From the NCBI GenBank assembly GCA_024231375.1, contig JAAEQP010000627.1, positions 1 to 13,675 of the forward strand: a DNA stretch of 13,675 nucleotides. The letters run 5' to 3'. The first letter of the stretch is position 1. Each line of letters opens with the position of its first letter. The notes beneath the pieces were generated by a model. The model made no database searches and was not told the DNA's origin. It saw only the letters and a program-made list of their open reading frames with translations. Positions 7,022 to 13,632 of this stretch are shown in pieces. The translations under genes were made by a program, and so were the position numbers. The stretch comes from a bacterium (lineage in GTDB: Bacteria; Hydrogenedentota; Hydrogenedentia; Hydrogenedentiales; SLHB01).

Positions 7022-7049
7022 TCGGCTATCGGCTTTCGGCAATCAGCTT
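7022..7049. repeat. Four tandem heptamers, consensus TCGGCTT
   Basis: Directly after the epimerase stop are four 7-nt units in perfect register: TCGGCTA, TCGGCTT, TCGGCAA and TCAGCTT. AGCTG (7017-7021) and CAGCT (7044-7048) could also pair. Short heptamer tracts of this kind are known between genes in several bacterial groups. The tract lies between the stop codon and the terminator hairpin, so it is transcribed but untranslated. Confidence 0.6.
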
Positions 7050-7052
7050 TTC

Positions 7053-7086
7053 AGCGCGGTCGGGCTAGGTCCCGGCCGCGCTTTCT
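7053..7086 (+). terminator. Rho-independent terminator after the epimerase gene
   Basis: A 12-bp stem, AGCGCGGTCGGG (7053-7064) with CCCGGCCGCGCT (7071-7082), has one G-T wobble and a 6-nt loop (ctaggt), and is followed by a short T-rich tail (ttctg). It ends the unit running from 4520 to 7014 and insulates the sulfatase unit. The tail is weaker than a full U-tract, but the stem is very stable. Confidence 0.7.
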
Positions 7087-7132
7087 GCGTACCCGAGCGG
7101 CAAGAGGATGCTGCTCAATGGTACGCGCTCGC

Positions 7133-7162
7133 TTGCGTTGCCACCGTCCCGCAAGGTACAAG
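7133..7162 (+). promoter_or_regulatory. Possible sigma-70 promoter of the sulfatase unit
   Basis: TTGCGT (7133-7138) and TACAAG (7157-7162, 4 of 6) are 18 nt apart, the same spacing as the promoter at 4451-4480. The start would be near 7169, with a leader of about 35 nt containing the ribosome site AGGGGG (7191-7196). It is located just past the terminator, as a new unit needs. The box matches are modest. Confidence 0.3.
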
Positions 7163-7203
7163 AAGCGATGCAACTGGGTCCACACGTCGAAGGGGGCAGG
7201 CAC

Positions 7204-8889
7204 ATGAACATTGACACGAAGGGAACACCTCTGTCCACCACATGCCGTTCCATTCATCGGCCATCCCGGCGCGCCTTTCTTGCGCAGGGGCTTGCGGCCC
7301 TCGGCCTGACATCCTGCGCTGGGGCTGTGGCGGCCACGGCCGCACGCGGAGAGGGCGAACGCCCGAACATCGTGCTCATCATGGCCGACGACATGGGGTT
7401 CTCGGACATTGGGTGCTACGGCGGGGAAATCGAGACGCCCAACCTGGATGGTCTGGCGGCGTCGGGCATTCGGTTCACGCAAGCCTACTCGAACGCGAAG
7501 TGCGCGCCGACGCGCGCCTCGTTGCTCACGGGACTGTATGCGCAGCAGGTGGGGTGTCATGGCGGTCCCGTGGTCATGGAGAATTGCGTCACCATTGCCG
7601 AGGTTCTGAAATCGGCGGGGTACCGCACCTTCATGACGGGGAAGTGGCATGCGCAGGAGCTTCCCGTGGAGCGCGGCTTCGACCGGTACTACGGTCTGTG
7701 CGACGGGTGCTGCAACTTCTTCAATCCCGGCGAGCAGCGTGACGGCGAACCCAAGCCCGCCGAGAAGAGCTGGCCGCGGAAATGGGCCATTGACAGCGAG
7801 GTCCACCAGCCGTACACGCCCGAGGACCCGGGTTTCTACACCACCGACGCGTTCACGGACTACGCCGTGCGGTATCTCGATGAGGACGGCCGCGATGATA
7901 CGCCCTTCTTCCTGTATGTGGCCTACACGGCTCCGCACTATCCCATGCAGGCCCCGCCTGAAGATATTGCCAAGTACCGGGGGCGCTATTCGGTTGGCTG
8001 GGACGAAATACGCCGTCGCCGTTTCGAACGGATGGTGGACATGGGCCTGATTCGCCGGGAATGGGGACTGTCGCCCCGCGATCCACGTGTGGCGGCGTGG
8101 GAGGATGTCGAGAAACGCGAAGCGTGGGACCTCGCGAAGATGGGAGGTCCCAAGGGCAAAGGGTTGACGTGGGAGAGCGCGAAAGATCGGGACGAATGGG
8201 ATCTGAAGATGTCCGTCTACGCGGCCATGGTCGACCGGATGGACCAGAACATCGGCCGGATCCTGACGAAGATCCACGAACTGGGCAAGGACCGGAACAC
8301 GCTCATCATCTTCCTGGCCGACAACGGCGGGTGCGCCGAGTTCTATCACTTGACCCAGGACGTGCCGCCGGGCACGGTCGATTCGTACCGCACGGTGGAC
8401 CCGCCGTGGGCCAACGCCCAGAACACGCCGTTCCGCAAGTACAAACAGTACGATCACGAAGGGGGAATTTCGTCGCCCTTCATCGTCCGGTGGCCCGCGC
8501 GCGTGAAGGAGTCCCGAATCACCCACGAAATGGCGCACATCATCGACATTATGGCCACATGCGGGGACGTGGCGGGCGCGGAGTATCCGGAGACCTACGA
8601 CGGACGCAAGGTGCTGCCTCTGGAGGGCAAGAGTCTGCTGCCCATCATCGACGGTGAACCAGGCGAGGTCCACTACGCCTTGTACTGGCAGTTCGGCAAG
8701 AGCCGCGCGGTGCGTCGGGGGAAATGGAAACTCGTCGGTGAGAAGGGCTCGAAGTGGGAACTGTACGACATGGAGAAGGATCGAACGGAACTCCGTGACC
8801 TTTCGGATGAATTTCCGGAGCGAGTGGAAGCCATGACGCGGGATTGGGACGCGTGGGCGGACCGCGTTGGTGTGAAGGGGTGGAGTTGA
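7204..8889 (+). CDS. Type I sulfatase, Tat-exported, possible lipoprotein
   Basis: Formylglycine-dependent sulfatase of 561 aa that should remove sulfate esters from sulfated glycans outside the cytoplasm. The signature CAPTRASLLTG starts at C100 (C-x-P-x-R), the cysteine that a formylglycine-generating enzyme must oxidise. Other active-site pieces: D62/D63 (ADDMG), K147 and H149 (TGKWH), D373/N374 (LADNGG), and a late HEGGI block. The N-terminus has a twin-arginine motif (SRRAFLAQ, 21-28), a hydrophobic stretch and LTSC ending at C38, which fits a Tat lipoprotein; cleavage after ATA is the alternative. AGGGGG lies 7 nt before the ATG at 7204. In-frame ATGs at 7108 and 7168 lack a ribosome site and would bury the Tat signal 32 or 12 residues in. 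It is followed after 12 nt by the propeller gene. No maturase is in the window, and the substrate is unknown. Confidence 0.95.
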   Translation: MNIDTKGTPLSTTCRSIHRPSRRAFLAQGLAALGLTSCAGAVAATAARGEGERPNIVLIMADDMGFSDIGCYGGEIETPNLDGLAASGIRFTQAYSNAKCAPTRASLLTGLYAQQVGCHGGPVVMENCVTIAEVLKSAGYRTFMTGKWHAQELPVERGFDRYYGLCDGCCNFFNPGEQRDGEPKPAEKSWPRKWAIDSEVHQPYTPEDPGFYTTDAFTDYAVRYLDEDGRDDTPFFLYVAYTAPHYPMQAPPEDIAKYRGRYSVGWDEIRRRRFERMVDMGLIRREWGLSPRDPRVAAWEDVEKREAWDLAKMGGPKGKGLTWESAKDRDEWDLKMSVYAAMVDRMDQNIGRILTKIHELGKDRNTLIIFLADNGGCAEFYHLTQDVPPGTVDSYRTVDPPWANAQNTPFRKYKQYDHEGGISSPFIVRWPARVKESRITHEMAHIIDIMATCGDVAGAEYPETYDGRKVLPLEGKSLLPIIDGEPGEVHYALYWQFGKSRAVRRGKWKLVGEKGSKWELYDMEKDRTELRDLSDEFPERVEAMTRDWDAWADRVGVKGWS

Positions 8890-8901
8890 GGAGGACGTAG
8901 T

Positions 8902-9858
8902 ATGGCGATTCTGCTGAGTGCCGCGATGCTGACGGGTGCTGTCGTGTCCGCGCCACCGGAGGCGTATCTGTTCGCGCACATGACGCATCAGGACTACGGG
9001 CGACTGTATTACGCCGTGAGCCGGGACGGGCTGAAGTGGGAGGAGTTGAACAACGCCAAGCGCGTCACGGACGACTACCGCGGCCATCCGGACATCTGCG
9101 CGGGCCATGACGGGCGCTTCTACCTCATTGGGAACTACTCCACGAAGCCGCCCGAGATCACGATCTGGGCGTCCGACGACCTGGTGTCGTGGGAGCGGCA
9201 CACGGAATTCGTGCCGGACCTTAACAAGACGCCCAACTTCTCGCCGGGCTTCGAGTACAAGGGGGCGCCGAAGATCTACTTCGACGCGCCTTCGAAGACC
9301 TACGTCATCTCGTGGCATACGCCGTCCGTGAAGGAAAGCGAGGGGGGCAACAAAGGCATGTGGGAGTCCATGCGGACTTTGTACGTCACCTCGACCGACC
9401 TCAAGACGTTTTCGGACCCCAAGCGGCTGTTCGACTTCGAGTTGGCCACGATTGACGTATTCATCCGTTGCATCGACGGCACGTACTACGCGTTTGTGAA
9501 GGATGAGCGGTGGCCTTCGCTCGACTGTCCCACTGGGAAGGCGATTCGTGTGAGCGTGGGCGAGGGGCTGCTCGGGCCCTACGCGGAACCGGGACCACCC
9601 ATCTCGTCGAACTTCCGCGAAGCACCCACGCTCATACCGCGTCCCGACGGCGAGGGATGGTATCTGTTCGTGGAGGAGTATCCCGCCATCAGTTACGAGT
9701 GCTTCACCGTGCGGCGTCCCGAGGACCAGTGGTACGAGGTGCGCGGACCGCAGAAAAGCGTCCCGCCGAATGCGCGGCATGGCTGCATGATTCCCATCAG
9801 CCTGGATCGGTATGGGGCGCTCACCAAGGCGTATGCGAGCGACGCCAAGGCGGAGTAG
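8902..9858 (+). CDS. Exported GH43-like five-bladed propeller protein
   Basis: A 318-aa protein with the repeating blade pattern of GH43/GH32-type glycosidases: YYAVSRDGLKWEELN (37-51), ITIWASDDLVSWERH (86-100), LYVTSTDLKTF and IRVSVGEGLLGPY. Candidate acidic residues are D64 in GHPDI and the glutamate in EAPTLIPRPDGEGWYLF, but I cannot prove a catalytic triad. The signal peptide (MAILLSAAMLTGAVVSA) is short and has no positive charge before its hydrophobic core. The start is fixed because the sulfatase stop (8887-8889) is in frame just upstream, and GGAGG (8890-8894) lies 7 nt before the ATG. It is probably co-transcribed and translationally linked with the sulfatase, so it likely acts on the same sulfated glycan. 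It could also be a non-catalytic propeller. Confidence 0.8.
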   Translation: MAILLSAAMLTGAVVSAPPEAYLFAHMTHQDYGRLYYAVSRDGLKWEELNNAKRVTDDYRGHPDICAGHDGRFYLIGNYSTKPPEITIWASDDLVSWERHTEFVPDLNKTPNFSPGFEYKGAPKIYFDAPSKTYVISWHTPSVKESEGGNKGMWESMRTLYVTSTDLKTFSDPKRLFDFELATIDVFIRCIDGTYYAFVKDERWPSLDCPTGKAIRVSVGEGLLGPYAEPGPPISSNFREAPTLIPRPDGEGWYLFVEEYPAISYECFTVRRPEDQWYEVRGPQKSVPPNARHGCMIPISLDRYGALTKAYASDAKAE

Positions 9859-10036
9859 GGGTGGGTAGGCGAAGACGGTCGACGCGGAGGTCGCCCCTAC
9901 CCCGAAAGGTATAGGACGGCGATCTGGAGACCTGCGACCGCGGGATGTGAATGGTGCGTGCTCCCTTCGGTCGACGCACCCTACAAAGAGTGCCCGATTC
10001 CTGTGTGTCGAGGCGGACCGAGGGTCCGGCGCCGGA
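9855..10036. repeat. Hairpin-rich spacer between propeller and sigma-54 regulator genes
   Basis: The 265-nt gap contains three foldable pieces. GTAGGGG (9855-9861) pairs with CCCCTAC (9894-9900), which could serve as a terminator, though there is no T-run. GGTGCGT (9953-9959) pairs with ACGCACC (9974-9980). TCCGGCGCCGGA (10025-10036) is a perfect palindrome. CGGTCGACGC occurs twice (9876-9885 and 9968-9977). No small gene is convincing here. The pieces look like fragments of dispersed intergenic repeats. Confidence 0.45.
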
Positions 10037-10060
10037 GGCGGGCGAGCACCCACCACACCC

Positions 10061-10089
10061 TTGACGCCGCCGCGCATGCCATGCACACT
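10061..10089 (+). promoter_or_regulatory. Weak sigma-70 promoter candidate before the sigma-54 activator
   Basis: TTGACG (10061-10066, 5 of 6) is 17 nt from CACACT (10084-10089, 3 of 6). The start would be near 10096, with AAGGAG at 10111-10116 in the leader. The -10 match is poor. By eye I found no TGGCAC-N5-TTGC sigma-54 site in this gap. Confidence 0.25.
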
Positions 10090-10123
10090 GGATGTACATT
10101 GAGAGAACACAAGGAGTGCATCC

Positions 10124-11677
10124 ATGGGCCTTCTAAACGATTCGGACTGCGGGCGGGCAGAGGCTCTGAGCCGGGTCAACTACTGCAATCCCTTTCTTCC
10201 CGAGCGTCTGGGGTATGAGAAGGTGGTGTTGGGCGACGCCTTCGTGGGCGAGGAGGAGGCGTGGCACAAGAGGGAGGAGGAAGCCGTTCGGCCGAACCTC
10301 GAACGGATGACGGCATGGGCCAAGGGGATCGCGGACGACGTTCGCGAAGGGTTGGCCAAGGGCGGAGCGTTGGCGGACAACGAGGTGCCGCTGTACGGGG
10401 ACGTGGTTCTCTACTACCTGTACAACAAGTATCAACTGGACCTGTTCGAGTACATCGAGATGACGGCGTCCGGTCACGGCGAACCGTCCCGGGAAGCGGA
10501 AGCCCTACTGGCACGGACGTATGACCGGTACCAGGAGGACATGATTCACTATCTGGGCGTGCCGGGCAGCACGTTCAGTTTGGACGAGGCCGACTACTTC
10601 TTCGCGTCGTTCTTCCAACTGCGCCGGGCGTGGCACCATATCTTCGACAACATCATCGGTGGTTCCATGGTATCGGCCCGGTTGCGCGCATCGGTGTGGC
10701 AGTCCATCTTCACGTGCGACGTACACCGGTACCGCCGGGGCCTGTACGAACGCATGCGGGACATCACGACCCTGATCACAGGGCCGTCGGGTACGGGTAA
10801 GGAACTGGTGGCGCGCGCGGTCGGCTTGTCGCAGTTCATTCCCTTCGACGGCCATCGCAAGCGGTTCGAGGCACATTATGCGCGGTGCTTCTACCCGCTG
10901 AACCTGTCGGCCCTCTCCCCCACGCTCATCGAATCGGAGCTGTTCGGTCACACCAAGGGATCGTTCACGGGGGCCCTGAACGATCACGAGGGGTTCTTCG
11001 AGTCGTGTCCGGCGCACGGGGCCGTGTTTCTGGACGAGCTTGGCGAGATGGACCCGGCGATCCAGGTCAAGCTGTTGCGGTTGCTGCAAACGCGGTCGTT
11101 CCGCCGTATTGGCGACACGGAAGACCGCGAATTCAGCGGGAAGGTCATCGCGGCCACCAATCGCGATCTCACGACCGCCATGCGGGAGCACCGGTTCCGT
11201 GCGGACTTGTATTACCGGCTGTGCTCCGATGTGATCGTCACGCCGTCGTTGCGAGAGCAACTCGAAGACTCACCGGACCAGTTGCGCAATCTGTTGATGT
11301 TCGTGGCGCGGCGTGTTGCTGGCGAGGACGAAGCCGGGGCGTTGGCTGAAGAAGTGCAGGCCTGGATCTCGGAGCACTTGGGCGACGACTATGCGTGGCC
11401 CGGCAATGTGCGAGAATTGGAGCAGTGCGTGCGCAACATTCTGGTGCGGCGGTCGTATCATCCCGCCGAAGCGCCGCCGGCGGATGCGCTCGAGGCCATT
11501 TTGGACCAGGTCAGGCGAGGACTGCTCACGGCCGACGACCTTGTTGCCCAGTACTGCACGTTGGTGTATGCGCAGACGGGGAGCTACCTGGAAGCGTCGA
11601 AGCGGCTGGGATTGGACCGCCGTACTGTGAAGGCCCGCGTGGACACGGACCTGCTGGACGAGTTGCGCAAGGAGTAG
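10124..11677 (+). CDS. Sigma-54-dependent transcriptional activator, novel sensor domain
   Basis: A 517-aa bacterial enhancer-binding protein that would open sigma-54 promoters using ATP. The AAA+ core has Walker A GPSGTGKE (220-227), ESELFGHTKGSFTGA with the sigma-54-contact loop GSFTGA (279-284; consensus GAFTGA), Walker B VFLDELGEMD (301-310), sensor I ATNRDL (344-349), the arginine-finger region FRADLYYRL (358-366) and sensor II WPGNVREL (425-432). A Fis-type HTH lies at about 486-505 (GSYLEASKRLGLDRRTVKAR). The N-terminal 200 residues are not REC, GAF or PAS; they open with NPFLPERLG and contain aromatic-rich segments (FFASFFQLRRAWHHIF). About 20 extra residues lie between Walker A and ESELFGH. 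I recall this NPFLPER family in planctomycetes and myxobacteria, without a known role. AAGGAG lies 7 nt before the ATG. It converges on the small Cys-rich gene with 1 nt between stops. Confidence 0.93.
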   Translation: MGLLNDSDCGRAEALSRVNYCNPFLPERLGYEKVVLGDAFVGEEEAWHKREEEAVRPNLERMTAWAKGIADDVREGLAKGGALADNEVPLYGDVVLYYLYNKYQLDLFEYIEMTASGHGEPSREAEALLARTYDRYQEDMIHYLGVPGSTFSLDEADYFFASFFQLRRAWHHIFDNIIGGSMVSARLRASVWQSIFTCDVHRYRRGLYERMRDITTLITGPSGTGKELVARAVGLSQFIPFDGHRKRFEAHYARCFYPLNLSALSPTLIESELFGHTKGSFTGALNDHEGFFESCPAHGAVFLDELGEMDPAIQVKLLRLLQTRSFRRIGDTEDREFSGKVIAATNRDLTTAMREHRFRADLYYRLCSDVIVTPSLREQLEDSPDQLRNLLMFVARRVAGEDEAGALAEEVQAWISEHLGDDYAWPGNVRELEQCVRNILVRRSYHPAEAPPADALEAILDQVRRGLLTADDLVAQYCTLVYAQTGSYLEASKRLGLDRRTVKARVDTDLLDELRKE

Positions 11678-11678
11678 A

Positions 11679-11843
11679 TCAGGATCGCGGCGCGCGGTTC
11701 GCTTCTTCGCATTCATCGGCGATGGCGCAGTTCGAGGTGTCGCAGTGGCACCCGGTGGACTTGCCGGACAGGCCTCTCCTCACATGAACAAATACGGCCA
11801 CGGCCGCCACGCCCACCAAGACTCCTACTATGAGCAATTCCAT
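11679..11843 (-). CDS. Small Cys-rich membrane protein, FeoB-associated-like
   Basis: A 54-aa protein with one N-terminal membrane span (MELLIVGVLVGVAAVAVFVH), a basic stop-transfer VRRGLSGK, and a hydrophilic tail with four cysteines (GCHCDTSNCAIADECEE; C32, C34, C39, C45). This layout, a single span followed by a glycine/serine and cysteine-rich tail, is that of FeoB-associated Cys-rich membrane proteins, which accompany ferrous iron transport in other bacteria. No feoA or feoB is in the window, so a different metal or redox role is possible. The ATG at 11843 has GAGAGG 8 nt upstream on the minus strand. It ends 1 nt from the convergent stop of the sigma-54 activator and starts 90 nt after the end of the putative anti-sigma gene. 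A TACAAT (11891-11886, minus) could be its -10 box. It is easily lost under minimum-length cut-offs. Confidence 0.65.
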   Translation of the reverse strand: MELLIVGVLVGVAAVAVFVHVRRGLSGKSTGCHCDTSNCAIADECEEANRAPRS

Positions 11844-11933
11844 AGCCACTGCCTCTCGCGAAGACCCTTGTCAACCCGCTCGTCAATTGTACCTAACACT
11901 AGCCATCCGTCACAGATTCCGCCGCTTCCCGCG

Positions 11934-13022
11934 TCACGGTGTCGATGGCACTTCGGAATCAGTGCCTGCGTCCCCTATCGGCACGACCAGTCCGCACGAG
12001 CCGTAGAACGTCCTGGGACGCGTGCCCTGTCCGTAGAACTGCTGCTGCCGGTCCAGTTCGGGCTTGCCATCGAAGACATAGCCGCAACCCGGCTCAAGAT
12101 CGGTCCACAACACGTACCGATGAACGGGAAGGAGCGCCGCCAAGTTCGTCCGTAGGCCCTCGGGCGTAGAGTCGAGCGAAGCGACCGGTACGCTCCAGTT
12201 CACGACCATGATGCGCGGACTTTCGGGGAAGCCGTAGGGCGGCAATTCAACCTCGATGCGGCGCCAATCGAGTTGTGAGTACGGGGCGGGTTCGCCGTCG
12301 ATGGCGATCGTTTGGACCTTTGCGTCGCCGAATGGCAAGGACAGTGTGACAAACCCGTCCGCACCGGGGTTGCGGCAGTACTCGATGGTCGACCGCGCCT
12401 CGACTGTGCCCACTGACGTGAACCGCCATTCGTCATCCTGGGTCACTTCAGGCCCGTCGTGCTCGGTCACTATCCGGAGAGCCGCCGCCCCACCGAGATA
12501 GCCGACGCAGACCATGAAGACGGCGGTCCCAACGACCATGCTCCAGAATGATAGCCGCAGCGCAGTGCGTCGACTCATCTTTTCCCACATCGATTTCCGC
12601 TTACGACCGTACGCTTCCGGCATCAGAGACGTAGTGAGCTCGCGCAAGCTCTCCTCCGCCATGTCCTCGGGAGGTTCGGAGCACTGGTCCAGTTGCACGA
12701 GCTTGAGTTCCTTGACAAGCGCAAGCTTGGTGTCGACCATCCAATACCAGAGCTTCACGACTCCGTTCATCCCGAAACCGGCCACCAACATCCCAAGCCC
12801 CATGAGCATCAGACGCATGTCCTTGGTCGCCAATATCAGGTAGATCCCGGGCCCGACGATCAGCATGCTCGCCAGAACCCAGATGGTCACTTTGGCGACG
12901 ACCACGTTCCGCCGTCCATCGAACCACCTTGTGAGCTTCCGCCGCGCTTCCTCCTTGCGTGTCGCTTCGGGCGGTCTGTCGTCGGCGATGCGGTTGAGCA
13001 GGTCGTCCTTCGAGTCACTCAT
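11934..13022 (-). CDS. Three-TM membrane protein paired with ECF sigma factor, putative anti-sigma
   Basis: A 362-aa inner-membrane protein. A charged cytoplasmic N-terminus (about 1-39) is followed by TM1 (about 40-64), TM2 (about 70-94, ending VVKLWYWMVDTK), a cytoplasmic loop (95-153, ALVKELKLVQLDQCSEPPED), TM3 (about 157-183) and an exported domain of about 180 residues with beta-rich character (YCRNPGADGFVTLSLPFG). No HxxxCxxC zinc anti-sigma motif is seen. The role is inferred from position: its ATG at 13022 lies inside the end of the sigma gene (8-nt overlap, ATGAGTGA), the usual coupling of an ECF factor with its regulator. GGAGG is 9 nt upstream. An in-frame ATG at 13115 would add 31 residues overlapping the sigma gene and lacks a clear ribosome site. 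From memory, a KLWYW...TK segment recurs in ECF-partner proteins of PVC-like bacteria. Confidence 0.75.
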   Translation of the reverse strand: MSDSKDDLLNRIADDRPPEATRKEEARRKLTRWFDGRRNVVVAKVTIWVLASMLIVGPGIYLILATKDMRLMLMGLGMLVAGFGMNGVVKLWYWMVDTKLALVKELKLVQLDQCSEPPEDMAEESLRELTTSLMPEAYGRKRKSMWEKMSRRTALRLSFWSMVVGTAVFMVCVGYLGGAAALRIVTEHDGPEVTQDDEWRFTSVGTVEARSTIEYCRNPGADGFVTLSLPFGDAKVQTIAIDGEPAPYSQLDWRRIEVELPPYGFPESPRIMVVNWSVPVASLDSTPEGLRTNLAALLPVHRYVLWTDLEPGCGYVFDGKPELDRQQQFYGQGTRPRTFYGSCGLVVPIGDAGTDSEVPSTP

Positions 13023-13566
13023 GATCTCTATCCTCCATTCGGCTCCGCACGCGCTGACGCGCGTGGTACAAGCGTGATTTGACGGTCCCGGCGGGGACAT
13101 CGAGCATGTCGGCAATCTCGGCGACGGAGAACCCTTCCTGGTAGTGAAGCGTGAGCAACGCCCGTTGTTCGACGGTGAGTCCCGATAGGATGGCTTGGAC
13201 CGAGTCTTGCGCTTCGACCGCTGTCGTGGACGCTGTCGCCTGTTGCGGGCGTTCCTCCTTGAAGCGGTTCAGCAGCCATCGCCGCCGTGTGGCGCGGCGG
13301 CCGCTGTCCATGCACTGGTTCGTGAGTATCCGAAACACCCACCCAGGAAATGCATCGGGGTCGGCAAGCGATCCGAACCGTTTCAGTACACGTTCCCAGG
13401 TTTCCTGAACCATGTCGGCAGCGGCCTCCGTGTTGCCGGTGAGTCGGCACGCATGCCGCCACAGCCTGGGATTCCAGCGCGCCACAAGGTCGGCGAAGGC
13501 TTCGCCGTCCCCCTGTTGGCAGCGCAGGACCAGTAGGCTGTCCTCTATCCGGCGTCTCTCATCCAT
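13015..13566 (-). CDS. ECF-family RNA polymerase sigma factor
   Basis: A 183-aa sigma-70-family factor with only regions 2 and 4. Region 2 (about 20-90) contains AFADLVARWNPRLWRHACRL, the core-binding AADMVQETWERVLKRF, and FPGWVFRILTNQCMD. A linker rich in Q, A and T (about 104-123) follows. Region 4 (about 125-176) contains LLTLHYQEGFSVAEIADML and the HTH recognition part VPAGTVKSRLYHARQRVR. The ATG at 13566 is the only start placed correctly before region 2. The ribosome site is weak (AGGGTG, about 5-6 nt upstream). The stop lies 8 nt inside the next gene, a membrane protein likely to control its activity. An ECF-like promoter sits directly upstream, suggesting autoregulation. Its regulon cannot be read from this window. 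Confidence 0.95.
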   Translation of the reverse strand: MDERRRIEDSLLVLRCQQGDGEAFADLVARWNPRLWRHACRLTGNTEAAADMVQETWERVLKRFGSLADPDAFPGWVFRILTNQCMDSGRRATRRRWLLNRFKEERPQQATASTTAVEAQDSVQAILSGLTVEQRALLTLHYQEGFSVAEIADMLDVPAGTVKSRLYHARQRVRSRMEDRDHE

Positions 13567-13579
13567 AATTCACCCTGGA

Positions 13580-13605
13580 GACGTTTGCGGAGACCGGTCG
13601 GTTCA
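13580..13605 (-). promoter_or_regulatory. Candidate ECF-type autoregulatory promoter
   Basis: On the minus strand TGAACC (13605-13600) is followed by a 16-nt spacer and CGTC (13583-13580), close to the GAACC-N16-CGTC pattern common to many ECF promoters. The spacer contains the palindrome GACCGGTC (13592-13599). Transcription would begin about 7 nt before the ATG, giving a nearly leaderless message, which is a reason for caution. Confidence 0.4.
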
Positions 13606-13632
13606 AGTAATGCGGACGTGGGCCCGCGAAAC

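Noticed and set aside
7022..7049. Tandem heptamers considered as a CRISPR or attachment site
   Set aside because: The units are only 7 nt with no spacers, and there are no integrase or cas genes nearby.
7108..7203. Upstream starts of the sulfatase at 7108 and 7168
   Set aside because: They have no ribosome site and would place the twin-arginine motif far from the N-terminus; the ATG at 7204 has a strong site 7 nt upstream.
7051..10179. A 1042-residue open frame on the minus strand opposite the sulfatase and propeller genes
   Set aside because: It is antisense to two clear genes with family motifs, is rich in R, V, P and H, has no recognisable domain, and runs through the terminator and the hairpin spacer. 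It is a by-product of high GC codon use.
11732..11753. TGGCAC followed by TTGCC, resembling a sigma-54 promoter
   Set aside because: The spacing is 9 nt instead of 5, and it lies inside the small Cys-rich gene with no gene positioned to use it.
11846..11874. Minus-strand TTGACA at 11874-11869 as a promoter for the small Cys-rich gene
   Set aside because: The sequence 17 nt downstream is CAGTGG, a poor -10 box. The TACAAT at 11891-11886 is a better but unproven candidate.
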